Below, piece after piece: positions 51,906 to 61,088 of a DNA stretch of 64,000 nucleotides. Source of the DNA: Maliibacterium massiliense. GTDB taxonomy: Bacteria; Bacillota; Clostridia; Christensenellales; Maliibacteriaceae. The first letter of the stretch is position 1. The number at the start of each line of letters is the position of its first letter. Made by a program: the position numbers and the translations under genes. The DNA lies in NCBI RefSeq assembly GCF_900604345.1, contig NZ_LR026983.1:1798001-1862000 (forward strand), read 5' to 3'. The notes beneath the pieces were generated by a model, which saw nothing but the letters and a program-made list of their open reading frames with translations, made no database searches and was not told the origin of the DNA.

Positions 51906-53090
51906 ATGTTAAATTTTGAGTTTTGCCATTACACGGACATGATCTTCGGCAAGGGGACCGAGGCCCAGGTGGGCCAGAAAATCCGCCAGTACGGCGGCAC
52001 AAAGGTGATGCTGGTCTACGGCGGGGGCAGCATCAAAAAAAGCGGCCTCTACGATAAGGTGGTCGCGGCGCTGGGCGAGGCCGAGCTGCCCTTTGTGGAG
52101 CTTTCGGGCGTCAAGCCCAACCCGCTGCTCTCGCTTGCGCGCAAGGGGCTTGCCATCGCCAAGCAAGAGGGCGTGGACTTTCTCCTGGCCGTGGGCGGCG
52201 GCAGCGCCATCGATACGGCCAAGGCCATCGCGCTGGGCTTGGTGTACGAGGGGGATTTCTGGGACTACTACTCGGGCAAAGCCGAGCCCACCAAAATGGC
52301 GCCGGTGGGCACGGTGCTCACCATCGCGGCGGCGGGCAGCGAGACCTCCCGTTCCAGCGTGCTGACAGAGGACGAGACGCTGCTCAAGCGCGGTTTTATG
52401 TTCGCGCCCTGCCGGCCCACGTTCTCCATCATGAACCCCGAGTGGACCTACACGCTGCCGGCGTACCAGACCGCATCGGGCGCGACGGACATCTTCTCCC
52501 ACAGCTTTGAGCGCTACTTTATGCCGGATATGAAAAACGAGCTGACGGACCGCTTCTGTGAGGCGGTGATGAAGACGGTGCTGCGCCAGACGCCCATCGC
52601 CATCGCGCAGCCTGATAATTACGACGCGCGCGCAGAGCTGATGCTGGCGGGATCCTTCTCTCACAACGACATCACGGGCGTGGGCCGCGGGGGCATGGAC
52701 GGCTCCTGCCATGGCATGGAGCACGAGCTCAGCGCCGCCTACGATGTGGCGCACGGCGCGGGGTTGGGCGTGTTGATGCCCGCCTGGATGCTCTACAACT
52801 ACAAGCGGGACCCCCGCCGCTTTGTGCAGCTGTGCGCCCGCGTGTTTGACGTGGACGTGGATACGCACTATACCGACTGGGTGGTGCAGGAGGGCGTGCG
52901 CCGCTTCCGCAGCTGGCTTAAGCGCATCGGCATGCCCGTCACCCTCTACGAGCTGGGCATCAAGGACGATACGCGCATCGATGAGATGGTGCAGCGCGCC
53001 CGCGTGACCAACCCCAACGGTACCATGGGCAACATGTTCCAGCTCACCAAACAGGACGTTAAAAATATCTACCTGTCGGTGCTGAAGTAA
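51906..53090 (+). CDS. Iron-containing alcohol dehydrogenase (BdhA/YqhD-like), copy 2
   Basis: A 394-residue paralogue of the gene before it, with the same blocks: FCHYTDMIFGKGTEAQ, FLLAVGGGSAIDTAKAIALG, TIAAAGSETSRSSV and CHGMEHELSAAYDVAHGAGLGV for metal binding. Differences are spread over the whole length, so the duplication is old or the genes came together separately. One may serve a different chain length or cofactor. GGGAGGAAAAA lies before the ATG. It ends at a strong terminator. Confidence 0.9.
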   Translation: MLNFEFCHYTDMIFGKGTEAQVGQKIRQYGGTKVMLVYGGGSIKKSGLYDKVVAALGEAELPFVELSGVKPNPLLSLARKGLAIAKQEGVDFLLAVGGGSAIDTAKAIALGLVYEGDFWDYYSGKAEPTKMAPVGTVLTIAAAGSETSRSSVLTEDETLLKRGFMFAPCRPTFSIMNPEWTYTLPAYQTASGATDIFSHSFERYFMPDMKNELTDRFCEAVMKTVLRQTPIAIAQPDNYDARAELMLAGSFSHNDITGVGRGGMDGSCHGMEHELSAAYDVAHGAGLGVLMPAWMLYNYKRDPRRFVQLCARVFDVDVDTHYTDWVVQEGVRRFRSWLKRIGMPVTLYELGIKDDTRIDEMVQRARVTNPNGTMGNMFQLTKQDVKNIYLSVLK

Positions 53091-53103
53091 ACGGCACGTA
53101 AGT

Positions 53104-53139
53104 AGGAGGCGGCGCTTGCAGCGCCGCCTCCTTTTTTTA
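53104..53139 (+). terminator. Strong terminator of the alcohol dehydrogenase pair
   Basis: AGGAGGCGGCGC (53104-53115) pairs with GCGCCGCCTCCT (53121-53132), followed by TTTTTT. Confidence 0.93.
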
Positions 53140-53182
53140 TCCGGCCTTATGCCCGCCGCGGCCGGCCGAAAGAAGGGCGCGT

Positions 53183-53210
53183 CGTAAGAAAAACGTAAGG
53201 CCGGCGTAAG
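53183..53210 (+). promoter_or_regulatory. Triple CGTAAG repeat with 11-bp period (response-regulator operator)
   Basis: CGTAAG occurs at 53183-53188, 53194-53199 and 53205-53210, each 11 bp apart, so all copies face the same side of the helix. This is the usual layout of OmpR/PhoB-family regulator sites. A weak -10 TAGGAT (53243-53248) lies downstream, before vanZ. Confidence 0.6.
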
Positions 53211-53296
53211 AGAAGCGCAACACGCCTCCCCTTTCTTTGCGCTAGGATAAAGCGATACCCGCGCGCCCAAAGGCCGGCGCGCTAAGGGGGGATTGT

Positions 53297-53905
53297 ATGC
53301 AGACGCTACTTTTTTACATGGGCGCTGCGGCGCGGGACATGCTCTTTGCGCTGCCGGTGATGCTGACGGCGCGCGCGCTGGCCTATTTTCTGCGGCACAG
53401 GCGCAAGCTGGGGGCGTGGCACGAGGCGGGCGTGCTCGTGCTGTGGCTGTACATGGCGGCGCTGCTCTCTCAGACGGTCTCGTTTGCACACCTGTTCTCG
53501 GGGCCGTGGCGCGTGCTGGGCACGGTGAACCTGGCGCCCCTTGCCACCATCAAGGGCATGCTGGCGCAGGGGTGGAACACGTACAGCCTGATCAACCTTG
53601 CGGGCAACGTGGCGATGTTCGCGCCCCTGGGGCTGCTGCTGCCGCTGCTCTACGCCAGAGCGACGCCGCTTTGGCGCACGGCGCTTTGGGGCATGCTCGC
53701 ATCGCTGTGCATCGAGGTGTGCCAGCTGTTCTGCGCGCGGGGCGCGGACGTGGACGACGTGCTGCTCAACACGCTAGGCGCGCTGCTGGGCTACGGGCTT
53801 TACGCCATGGCGCGCCGCCGCTGGCCCAAGGGCACGGCCCGCTTTCGCGCGCGGGGCCCGCAAAAGCAAACGCACGCTTGCAACACGCCGGGCGCTGCGG
53901 TATAA
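53297..53905 (+). CDS. vanZ: VanZ family membrane protein
   Basis: A 202-residue protein with about five membrane helices. The VanZ-like core has VNLAPLATIKGMLAQGWNTYSLINLAGNVAMFAPLG and the conserved acidic end LCIEVCQLFCARGADVDDVLLNTLGALLGYGLYA. VanZ gives low-level teicoplanin resistance in enterococci; most relatives are of unknown function in the envelope. A triple 11-bp repeat upstream suggests two-component control. The TAA stop lies inside the -10 box of the proS promoter. Confidence 0.85.
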   Translation: MQTLLFYMGAAARDMLFALPVMLTARALAYFLRHRRKLGAWHEAGVLVLWLYMAALLSQTVSFAHLFSGPWRVLGTVNLAPLATIKGMLAQGWNTYSLINLAGNVAMFAPLGLLLPLLYARATPLWRTALWGMLASLCIEVCQLFCARGADVDDVLLNTLGALLGYGLYAMARRRWPKGTARFRARGPQKQTHACNTPGAAV

Positions 53906-53906
53906 T
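53878..53906 (+). promoter_or_regulatory. Promoter of T-box-proS
   Basis: -35 TTGCAA (53878-53883), 17-bp spacer, -10 TATAAT (53901-53906). The -10 contains the stop codon of the vanZ gene. Confidence 0.8.
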
Positions 53907-53912
53907 GGACAG

Positions 53913-54177
53913 CATAAAGGCGATTGTATCGGTCACAAACGCGTGCGTCAGGCGCTGCAGGCAGGCAAGAGAGCGCTCCCCATGGGCTGAGAGGGAGGGC
54001 GAGGCAGGGCGCGCAGGCACATCCCGGGCCGAGAGCCGCGGGCAAACCCCGCCGTGGCTGCATCCCGCGTTAAGGGATACGATGAGCGGGCGCGAGCAAA
54101 GCTTTGCGCCAAAAAAGGTGGTACCGCGGGTGCATCCCGTCCTTTTGTAAGGAGAGGGCGGGGTGCCTTTTTTGTGC
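53913..54177 (+). promoter_or_regulatory. T-box riboswitch upstream of proS
   Basis: The T-box sequence AAGGTGGTACCGCGG is at 54115-54129. Upstream are Stem I features (GCTGAGAGGG near 53985) and a conserved GCGTTAAGGGAT near 54067. Downstream, a terminator forms between GCATCCCGTCCTT (from 54132) and its GC-rich partner ending near 54168, followed by TTTTTTG. Uncharged tRNA binding favours the antiterminator. The downstream gene indicates tRNA-Pro; I did not assign the specifier codon with certainty. Confidence 0.93.
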
Positions 54178-54226
54178 CCGGCCCAGAGGCGGACGCAATG
54201 CGACCAGGTAAGGAGAGAGGAAGAAC

Positions 54227-55672
54227 ATGGCTAAAAACAAGCAGGAATTTGTCACCCACATCGCCTCGCGAGAAGAGAACTTTTCCCAGTGGTATACCGA
54301 TGTCATCCTGAAGACCGAGATGGTGGATTACGGTCCGGTCAAGGGCACCATGGTCATCCGCCCCTACGGCTACGGGGTGTGGGAGCTGATTCAGCAGGAG
54401 ATGGACGCGCGCTTCAAGGCCAATGGCGCGAAAAACGCGTATTTCCCCATGTTTATCCCCGAATCGCTGCTGAAAAAAGAGGCGGAGCACGTCGAGGGCT
54501 TTGCGCCCGAGGTGGCCTGGGTGACGCGTGGCGGCAGCGAGGAGCTGGCCGAACCCATCGTGGTGCGCCCCACCAGCGAGACCATCATCTGCAGCATGTA
54601 CGCCAAGTGGATTCAGTCTTGGCGCGATTTGCCCGTGATCATGAACCAGTGGTGCAACGTGGTGCGCTGGGAAAAGAGCACCCGTCCCTTTTTGCGCACG
54701 AGCGAGTTTTTGTGGCAGGAGGGCCACACCGTGCACGCAAGCGCCCAGGAGGCTGAGGAGGAGGCGCTGCGCATGATCAACGTCTACCGCGAGTTTGCCG
54801 AGAACGTGCTGGCCATCCCGGTGATCGTGGGCCAGAAGAGTGAGAAGGAGAAGTTTGCAGGTGCGGAGCACACCTACTCCATGGAGGCCATGATGCAGGA
54901 CGGCCAGGCGCTGCAGGCGGGCACCTCGCACAACCTGGGTCAGCACTTTGCCAAGGTGTTTGATATCCAGTTCTTGGATAAGGATGGTTCCCACAAATAC
55001 GGCTACCAGACCAGCTGGGGCACCTCCACGCGCATGATCGGGGGCATCGTGATGGTGCATGGAGACGACCGTGGCCTGGTGCTGCCCCCGCGCGTGGCGC
55101 CCATCCAGGCGGTGGTGCTGCCCATCGCCATGCACAAAGAGGGCGTGCGCGAGGGTGCCGAGGGCGTCTACAATGCGCTGATGACCGCCGGCGTGCGCGT
55201 GCATATGGACGATCGCGAGGGTCAGAGCGCGGGCTGGAAGTTCAACGAGTGGGAGATGAAGGGTGTGCCCATCCGCATTGAGGTGGGCCCGCGCGACCTG
55301 GCCGCCGGCCAGGTGACGCTGGTGCGCCGCGATACGCTGGAGAAGAGTACCGCGCCCATCGACGGCATTGAAAAGAGCGTTGCAGCCCTGCTGGACGAGG
55401 TGCACCAGGGCCTGTTTGACAAGGCGCTGGCGCTGCGAGAGAGCAAAACCTTTACTGCGCGCAACATCGAGGAGCTGCGCGCGGGCGTGGAGGAGAATAA
55501 GGGCTTTGTCAAGGCGATGTGGTGCGGATGCCGCGCATGCGAGGATCAGATCAAGGAGCTGACCGGCGCCACATCGCGCGTCATGCCCTTTGAGCAGGAG
55601 CATCTGGGAGACACCTGCGTGTGCTGCGGCCGTCCGGCCAAGGCCATGATGATCTTTGCGCGCTCCTATTGA
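54227..55672 (+). CDS. proS: Prolyl-tRNA synthetase, archaeal/eukaryal type
   Basis: A class II synthetase of 481 residues. Motif 1 area is GTMVIRPYGYGVWELIQ, motif 2 is VVRWEKSTRPFLRTSEFLWQEGHT, and motif 3 is GTSTRMIGGIVMVHGDDRG. The anticodon-binding domain follows. The C-terminal zinc-type domain has CGCRAC and CVCCG. It lacks the large editing insertion of the bacterial ProRS, so it is the shorter type 3 found in some clostridia. AAGGAGAG precedes the ATG. Regulation is by the T-box leader. Confidence 0.96.
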   Translation: MAKNKQEFVTHIASREENFSQWYTDVILKTEMVDYGPVKGTMVIRPYGYGVWELIQQEMDARFKANGAKNAYFPMFIPESLLKKEAEHVEGFAPEVAWVTRGGSEELAEPIVVRPTSETIICSMYAKWIQSWRDLPVIMNQWCNVVRWEKSTRPFLRTSEFLWQEGHTVHASAQEAEEEALRMINVYREFAENVLAIPVIVGQKSEKEKFAGAEHTYSMEAMMQDGQALQAGTSHNLGQHFAKVFDIQFLDKDGSHKYGYQTSWGTSTRMIGGIVMVHGDDRGLVLPPRVAPIQAVVLPIAMHKEGVREGAEGVYNALMTAGVRVHMDDREGQSAGWKFNEWEMKGVPIRIEVGPRDLAAGQVTLVRRDTLEKSTAPIDGIEKSVAALLDEVHQGLFDKALALRESKTFTARNIEELRAGVEENKGFVKAMWCGCRACEDQIKELTGATSRVMPFEQEHLGDTCVCCGRPAKAMMIFARSY

Positions 55673-55701
55673 GTAAAAGCAAAAAAACGGCACGCGATTG
55701 G

Positions 55702-55734
55702 GGCGCCCCCTTGAAAACAAGGGGGCGCCTTTTT
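55702..55734 (+). terminator. Terminator of proS
   Basis: GGCGCCCCCTTG (55702-55713) pairs with CAAGGGGGCGCC (55718-55729) with loop AAAA, followed by TTTTT. Confidence 0.93.
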
Positions 55735-55863
55735 GCATGATTCCCTCCGGCACATGCCATAGTAAGGATGGAATGGTAAAACCTGACCAAACTTTAACTT
55801 TTTTCAGGGTGGCATGTTAATTTTCCGTTGCTATGCTACAAAAGGAAAGGGGAGTGAACATCT

Positions 55864-56895
55864 GTGAAGCGTGTAGGTATCTTGATTCCCATTTACAATG
55901 AGGAGCAGGTGCTCGATATGCTCAGTGAGCGGCTGCTGCAGGTGCTGGGCGGTATCGATGGATACGCCTTTGAAATTCTGCTGGTCAACGACGGCAGCAG
56001 CGACGCGAGCTTGGCGAAAATGGAGGTGATGCGCCGCGCGGATACGCGGTTCCATGTGCTGAACCTGTCGCGCAACTTTGGCAAGGAGGTGGCGCTTGCG
56101 GCGGGGCTGGATTATTGCGACGCGGACGCGGTGATCATTATGGACGCGGATTTGCAGGACCCGCCCGAGCTGATCCCCACCATGCTGGATTACTGGCGCC
56201 AGGGCTACGACGACGTGTACGCCCGCAGGCGCAGCCGCCAGGGTGAAACGGCGATGAAAAAGCTGACCTCCAAAGGATACTACCGCGTGCTGCAGCGGCT
56301 TTCGCAGGTACCCATCCAGCCGGATACGGGGGATTTTCGCCTGCTGGACCGGCGCTGCGTGCTGGCCCTGCGCGCCCTGCGGGAGCAGGGACGCTGCTCC
56401 AAGAGCCTCTTTTCCTGGATTGGCTACAACAAAAAGGAGATTCTCTTTGACCGTGCGCCGCGCGCGGCGGGCGGCACCAAATGGCGCTACGGCAAGCTGG
56501 CGCATCTGGCAGTGGACGGCATCACCGCGCTGAGCACCACCCCCTTGCGCTGGGCGGGCTATGCGAGCGCAGGGCTGTTTGCGCTGCTGTTTGTCTACGT
56601 TGCCATATTGGCGGCGCGGGGCATGCTGGGCGCGTCCGTCTCGGGCGCGGCGCTGGTGGGGGCGCTGGTGCTGCTGCTCTTTGCCGTGCAGATGGCGGCC
56701 CTGGCCATTTTGGGGGAATACGTGGGCCGCATGTTTAATGAGGCAAAGCGCCGGCCGCTCTATCTGGTGGAGAGCTACAACGACCAGAGGATGGCGGGCG
56801 AACAGCCGCCCGCGCATCAGGACGCGCCGGAGGCGCACGTGACGCCCAGCCACCTGGAAAGGGTTAAAAACAATGTTGTGCGCCGCATCCGATAG
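55864..56895 (+). CDS. Family 2 glycosyltransferase, GtrB/DPM1-like
   Basis: A 343-residue protein. The catalytic GT-A domain starts VGILIPIYNEEQVLDML, with ILLVNDGSSD and the metal site MDADLQDPPELIP, then a QPDTGDFRLLDRR block. Two C-terminal membrane helices follow (FALLFVYVAILAARGML and VLLLFAVQMAALAILGEYVGRMF). Such proteins attach a sugar to undecaprenyl phosphate at the inner face. It starts with GTG after a GGGGAGTG site and overlaps the next gene by 23 bases, so donor-maker and user are co-translated. Confidence 0.9.
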   Translation: MKRVGILIPIYNEEQVLDMLSERLLQVLGGIDGYAFEILLVNDGSSDASLAKMEVMRRADTRFHVLNLSRNFGKEVALAAGLDYCDADAVIIMDADLQDPPELIPTMLDYWRQGYDDVYARRRSRQGETAMKKLTSKGYYRVLQRLSQVPIQPDTGDFRLLDRRCVLALRALREQGRCSKSLFSWIGYNKKEILFDRAPRAAGGTKWRYGKLAHLAVDGITALSTTPLRWAGYASAGLFALLFVYVAILAARGMLGASVSGAALVGALVLLLFAVQMAALAILGEYVGRMFNEAKRRPLYLVESYNDQRMAGEQPPAHQDAPEAHVTPSHLERVKNNVVRRIR

Positions 56896-58360
56896 CCGTA
56901 AGGCCCGCATTTCCGTCTGGCTGCACCTGGTCCTGCTGGCGCTTTCCTGCGCCGCGCTGCTGCCCGGCCTGGGCATCGGCACGCTGTGGCTGGATGAGTG
57001 CTACACCGTGGGCATGATGCGCCAGAGCTGGGCGGGCATGCTCGCCGCGGGCATTGCCGACGTGCACCCGCTGCTCTACTACATCATGCTCAAGGGCTTC
57101 ACCAGCGTGCTGGGCGATAGCATCCTTGTAATGCGCCTGTTCTCCGCAATCCCGCTGATGATCCTCTGCACGCTGGGCTACACGCATGTGCGCCCGAGAT
57201 TCGGCGCCAAGGCGGGCATGGCGTTCACCTTTCTTGCGGGCTTTCTGTCCATCATGTCGCGCTACAGTGTGCACATCCGCATGTACAGCTGGGCCACGCT
57301 GTTTGTATTTCTGGCCGCCTTCTACGCCTATGTAAGCTACACGCAGCCCAAGGGAAAGCACTGCGCGCTCTTTTGCCTGTTCAGCGTGCTTGCGGCCTAC
57401 ACCCACTATTTTGCGCTGTTCAGCGTCATGGCGATCAACTTTTTGCTGCTCATCGCGGTGGTGCGCAAAAAAACGGGCCTCAAAAGCTGGTTTATCTGCG
57501 CCGCGGTGCAGATTGCGCTCTACGCGCCCGGCCTGCTGCTCTTCGTACGGCAGTCGCTGCAGGTGGCGGGCAATTACTGGATCACGATCGACTACCCGAA
57601 TATTTTGCTTGAGACGATGTGCTTTCCCTTCGGAGAGAACAACCCGGGCTCCATCGCCCTGTTTTTCCCGTGGGCCGTGTGCACCTACATGCTGCTGCGC
57701 GTACACCAGTACCGCCGCGCAAAGACGCCGGGCATCCTGCCGGCCGCAGCGGCGCTGGCCGCAGGCGCGCTGGTGGTATCAGGCGCGCTGATGATCTCCG
57801 AGGTGCGGCCCATCTATGTAGCGCGCTACATGATGCCCTTTATCGCGCTGCCCCTCTTTACGTTTGCGTTCCTGCTGGCGCACGAGCACAGGCGGGCGGT
57901 TGTGGCGCTGATGGCGGCGGGCGTGCTGCTGCTCTACGGCACCTACCAGGCAAAGCTGCTGTTTGAAGGCTACAGCAGCTGGAACGAGGCGCCCATCGCG
58001 TATATCCAGCAAGTGGGCGGGCCGGACGACATCTCTGTAACGGGTGAGCTGCGCACCGGCGGCATTGCGGCCATACTGCACCCGCAGCCGGGCAGGCAGT
58101 ATTACTACAGCCAAGGGCAGGCGGATGAACAGATACGCCAGGCCGAGGTGATGCAGCTTGCGCCTATCGACAACCTGGACGCGCTGAGCGATGTTAAGGG
58201 GCAGATCATCGTCATCGACAGCAACCATTCCAACCTCAAGGACGTGATGGCAGCGCGCGGGGACATGACGCTGTGCGCGCCCCCCAAAGAGATGGTGCAT
58301 CCGTATAGCTGGGAGGTATTCGTCGTTTCCGTATGGCGCAAAGCGGGGTATAATGGATAG
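56873..58360 (+). CDS. GT-C fold (ArnT/GT39-like) membrane glycosyltransferase
   Basis: A 495-residue protein with ten or more membrane helices. The first outside loop has the acidic motif LWLDECYTVGMMRQSW, where the Asp/Glu pair is typical of GT-C enzymes. A short soluble C-terminal domain follows (DDISVTGELRTGG onwards). It would use a polyprenyl-linked sugar, probably that made by the GT2 enzyme, to modify a surface molecule. Translational overlap with the GT2 gene supports this. The acceptor is unknown. Confidence 0.8.
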   Translation: MLCAASDSRKARISVWLHLVLLALSCAALLPGLGIGTLWLDECYTVGMMRQSWAGMLAAGIADVHPLLYYIMLKGFTSVLGDSILVMRLFSAIPLMILCTLGYTHVRPRFGAKAGMAFTFLAGFLSIMSRYSVHIRMYSWATLFVFLAAFYAYVSYTQPKGKHCALFCLFSVLAAYTHYFALFSVMAINFLLLIAVVRKKTGLKSWFICAAVQIALYAPGLLLFVRQSLQVAGNYWITIDYPNILLETMCFPFGENNPGSIALFFPWAVCTYMLLRVHQYRRAKTPGILPAAAALAAGALVVSGALMISEVRPIYVARYMMPFIALPLFTFAFLLAHEHRRAVVALMAAGVLLLYGTYQAKLLFEGYSSWNEAPIAYIQQVGGPDDISVTGELRTGGIAAILHPQPGRQYYYSQGQADEQIRQAEVMQLAPIDNLDALSDVKGQIIVIDSNHSNLKDVMAARGDMTLCAPPKEMVHPYSWEVFVVSVWRKAGYNG

Positions 58361-58402
58361 GACGCCGCGTGCGCGCGTGGCGTTTGGCAAGGGGGATTTT
58401 TT

Positions 58403-59089
58403 ATGTACAATATCTTGGTCTGCGATGACGACAAGGAGATCGTCGAGGCAGTGCGCATCTACCTGGAGGATGAGGGCTACCGCGTCTTTGGCTGCTACAA
58501 CGGGGAGGAAGCGCTGCAGCTGCTGCGGCGCGAGGACATCCATCTGGTACTGCTGGACGTGATGATGCCCAAGCTTGACGGGCTTTCGGCCTCGCGCCAG
58601 ATCCGCAAGGTCAGCGCGGTGCCCATCATCATGATCTCGGCCAAGTCGCAGGATACCGATAAGATCATCGGCCTGAACGTGGGGGCGGACGACTACGTCA
58701 CCAAACCATTCAACCCGCTGGAGCTGGTGGCGCGGGTCAAGTCCAACCTGCGCCGCTACATGCAGCTGGGCAATCTGGCGCACCGGGACGTGCTTGCCAT
58801 CGACCAACTGGAGATCGACGACGCGCGCAAGGAGGTGCGCGTCGACGGGGAGCTGGTCAAGCTCACGCCCATCGAATATAATCTGCTGCTGTTTTTGGCG
58901 CAGAACAAGGGCAGGGTGTTCTCCATCGCGCAGATCTACGAGAACGTGTGGAAGGAGCCCTTTGACGGCATGGAGAAGAAGGTGGTGGTGCATATCAGCC
59001 ACCTGCGCGATAAAATTGAAATCAACCCCAAGGAGCCGCGCTATCTCAAGAGCGTGTGGGGCCTGGGCTACAAACTGGAGGACCTGTAG
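58403..59089 (+). CDS. OmpR-family response regulator
   Basis: A 228-residue protein. The receiver domain has CDDD near the start, phospho-acceptor Asp52 in LLDVMMPKLDG, the Thr/Ser in IMISAKS and Lys in DDYVTKPFNP. The C-terminal winged helix ends VVVHISHLRDKIEINPKEPRYLKSVWGLGYKL. It resembles VanR-type regulators. A TATAAT at 58349-58354 with TTTCCG 17 bases upstream, within the end of the previous gene, may give it an own promoter. The histidine kinase follows 19 bases later. Confidence 0.94.
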   Translation: MYNILVCDDDKEIVEAVRIYLEDEGYRVFGCYNGEEALQLLRREDIHLVLLDVMMPKLDGLSASRQIRKVSAVPIIMISAKSQDTDKIIGLNVGADDYVTKPFNPLELVARVKSNLRRYMQLGNLAHRDVLAIDQLEIDDARKEVRVDGELVKLTPIEYNLLLFLAQNKGRVFSIAQIYENVWKEPFDGMEKKVVVHISHLRDKIEINPKEPRYLKSVWGLGYKLEDL

Positions 59090-59108
59090 GAGAGGAGGCG
59101 CCTGGCGC

Positions 59109-61037
59109 ATGAAGCGATGGCTGCGCGTGCTGCTGCACGCACTGCTCTTTATACTGGTGACGGGGCAGATTTTCGTATGGCGCTACGCCTATGACGGGCT
59201 GGTGATCTTCCGCAGGGAGGTGTTCACCAAGGCGTCGTTCGAAGAGACGTACCAGTTTGAGCAGATGTTTTTAAACGCGCTGCAGGCACGTGTGCATTAT
59301 GTGCGCGATGCGGTGGTGTATCAGGATTCCCACGGCGAGGAAATCGGCCGCGGGGAGGACAACTTTGTCTATCAAATCGTGGTGGTGCGCGATGAACAGC
59401 GCAACGACGCGCGCCTCTTTACCAACCTGGGCCAGGGGGAGGATAAGGCACAGCTGGGCTGGGGGCAGACCTACTACTGCAGCTACGACCCCCAAAACCC
59501 GAATCCGATGCGCATCGAAAGCAATTTTATGCCCGATATGTCCATCGGCCCCATCTATGATGACAGCGGCAACATTCTCTGCATGTACGTCAACGCGAGC
59601 GTGCCCAATTTTGACCGAAACGACAGCTTTAAGCAATATAAGACATGCTTTGATATGCTCCGCACGCACATGCCCTGGAAGATCGCGGCACTGGCGGTGG
59701 CGCTTGCGCTGACGCTGTGGCTCGCAATCGCACTGGTGCGGGATTACGCGCGCCGGCACGCGGAGCGGCCCGGGCTGTGGGGCAGGATGTATCTGGAGAT
59801 CCCCCTGCTGCTGCTGGGCGCGCTGTTTTGGCTGCATGCGCGCGGCGCCTTTGCCCTGATCTTTAGCTGGATGCCATTTAACATATCCTGGAAGGCATCC
59901 GAATGCCTGCTGTACCTGTTGCTCTATACGCTGGCGCTGGGCACCCTGATGAGCATTGCCTGGCATGCCCACGCACGGCGCATGCGCGACGCCTTCTTTA
60001 TCGGCAAGGTCGCGCGGCACATCGGGGACGTTTACAAGATCGTGCTGCTGCTGGCGGCGCTGTGCATCCTGAATTTGAGCTTTGGCAGGGGCGATTATTA
60101 CGCCTGGTTGCCGCTGGTGGCCATCGTTGATATCTTTGCCTGCGGGTACGTGATCTACCGCGCGTTCGCGCTCAAGCGCATCAGCAAGGTCATCCGGCGC
60201 ATCTCGCAGGGGGACGTCTCGGCCAAGGTGGGCGCGATGCCCCTGGCCTACGCGGGGCTCGCGAAGGATATCAACCATATCGGCGAGGGGCTGGCCGATG
60301 CGGTGCAGGAGCAGGTGCAGGCCGAGCGGCTCAAGGCGGATTTGATTACCAACGTCTCGCACGACCTCAAGACCCCCCTCACCTCTATCATCAACTACAC
60401 CCAGCTGCTTAAAAAACAGCCGCTGGAGAGCGAGACCGTGCGCGGCTACGTGGCGGTGCTCGATGAGAAATCCCAAAAGCTGAAGAAGCTCACCGAGGAT
60501 TTGATCAGCCTATCGAAGCTCACATCGGGCAACGAGAAGGCGGTGCTGGAGCGGCGCAATTTTGCGGAGATCGTGATGCAGGCCAACGGCGAGTACGCCG
60601 AGCGCTTTGACGAGAAGAACCTCGAGCTGCGCAGCAGCATCGCGCAGGGCGACATCTATGCCATGATCGACGGCGATAAAATGTGGCGGGTGCTGGATAA
60701 CCTCTACGGCAACGTGTGCAAGTACGCGCTGCCCGGCACGCGGGTGTACATGGATTTGTACGTCGCGCAGGGCACGGTCACGCTGCATCTGATGAACATC
60801 TCGGCCCAGGCGCTCAACGTGCCGGCCCAGGCGCTGCTGGAGCGCTTTGCGCGGGGCGACCACGCCCGCAGCACCGAGGGCAACGGGCTGGGCCTCTCCA
60901 TCGCGCAGAACCTGGTAGAGCTGCAGGGCGGCACCTTTGCCATCGATATCAGGGGCGACCTTTTTACAGTCACCATCACGCTGGAGGCGCTGCCTGCGCC
61001 GGCGCCGGAGGATACGCAGGAGAACCCCGCGCCGTGA
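59109..61037 (+). CDS. Sensor histidine kinase
   Basis: A 642-residue membrane kinase. An N-terminal helix and a sensor part of about 160 residues precede five or so further membrane helices (about residues 195-355). A HAMP-like linker (RISQGDVSAKVGAM) is followed by HisKA with His418 in NVSHDLKTPLTSII, and the ATP-binding domain with the G-box GNGLGLSIAQNLVEL. Signal unknown; the large multi-helix sensor is like those watching the envelope. It pairs with the upstream regulator and forms one operon with it. The glycosyltransferases lie upstream on the same strand. Confidence 0.92.
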   Translation: MKRWLRVLLHALLFILVTGQIFVWRYAYDGLVIFRREVFTKASFEETYQFEQMFLNALQARVHYVRDAVVYQDSHGEEIGRGEDNFVYQIVVVRDEQRNDARLFTNLGQGEDKAQLGWGQTYYCSYDPQNPNPMRIESNFMPDMSIGPIYDDSGNILCMYVNASVPNFDRNDSFKQYKTCFDMLRTHMPWKIAALAVALALTLWLAIALVRDYARRHAERPGLWGRMYLEIPLLLLGALFWLHARGAFALIFSWMPFNISWKASECLLYLLLYTLALGTLMSIAWHAHARRMRDAFFIGKVARHIGDVYKIVLLLAALCILNLSFGRGDYYAWLPLVAIVDIFACGYVIYRAFALKRISKVIRRISQGDVSAKVGAMPLAYAGLAKDINHIGEGLADAVQEQVQAERLKADLITNVSHDLKTPLTSIINYTQLLKKQPLESETVRGYVAVLDEKSQKLKKLTEDLISLSKLTSGNEKAVLERRNFAEIVMQANGEYAERFDEKNLELRSSIAQGDIYAMIDGDKMWRVLDNLYGNVCKYALPGTRVYMDLYVAQGTVTLHLMNISAQALNVPAQALLERFARGDHARSTEGNGLGLSIAQNLVELQGGTFAIDIRGDLFTVTITLEALPAPAPEDTQENPAP

Positions 61038-61050
61038 GCGCGTAAAAAGC

Positions 61051-61078
61051 GCCCCCGACCTATGTCGGGGGCCTTTTT
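61051..61078 (+). terminator. Terminator of the two-component operon
   Basis: GCCCCCGAC (61051-61059) pairs with GTCGGGGGC (61064-61072), followed by CTTTTTT. Confidence 0.9.
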
Positions 61079-61088
61079 TGTTGCCGCG

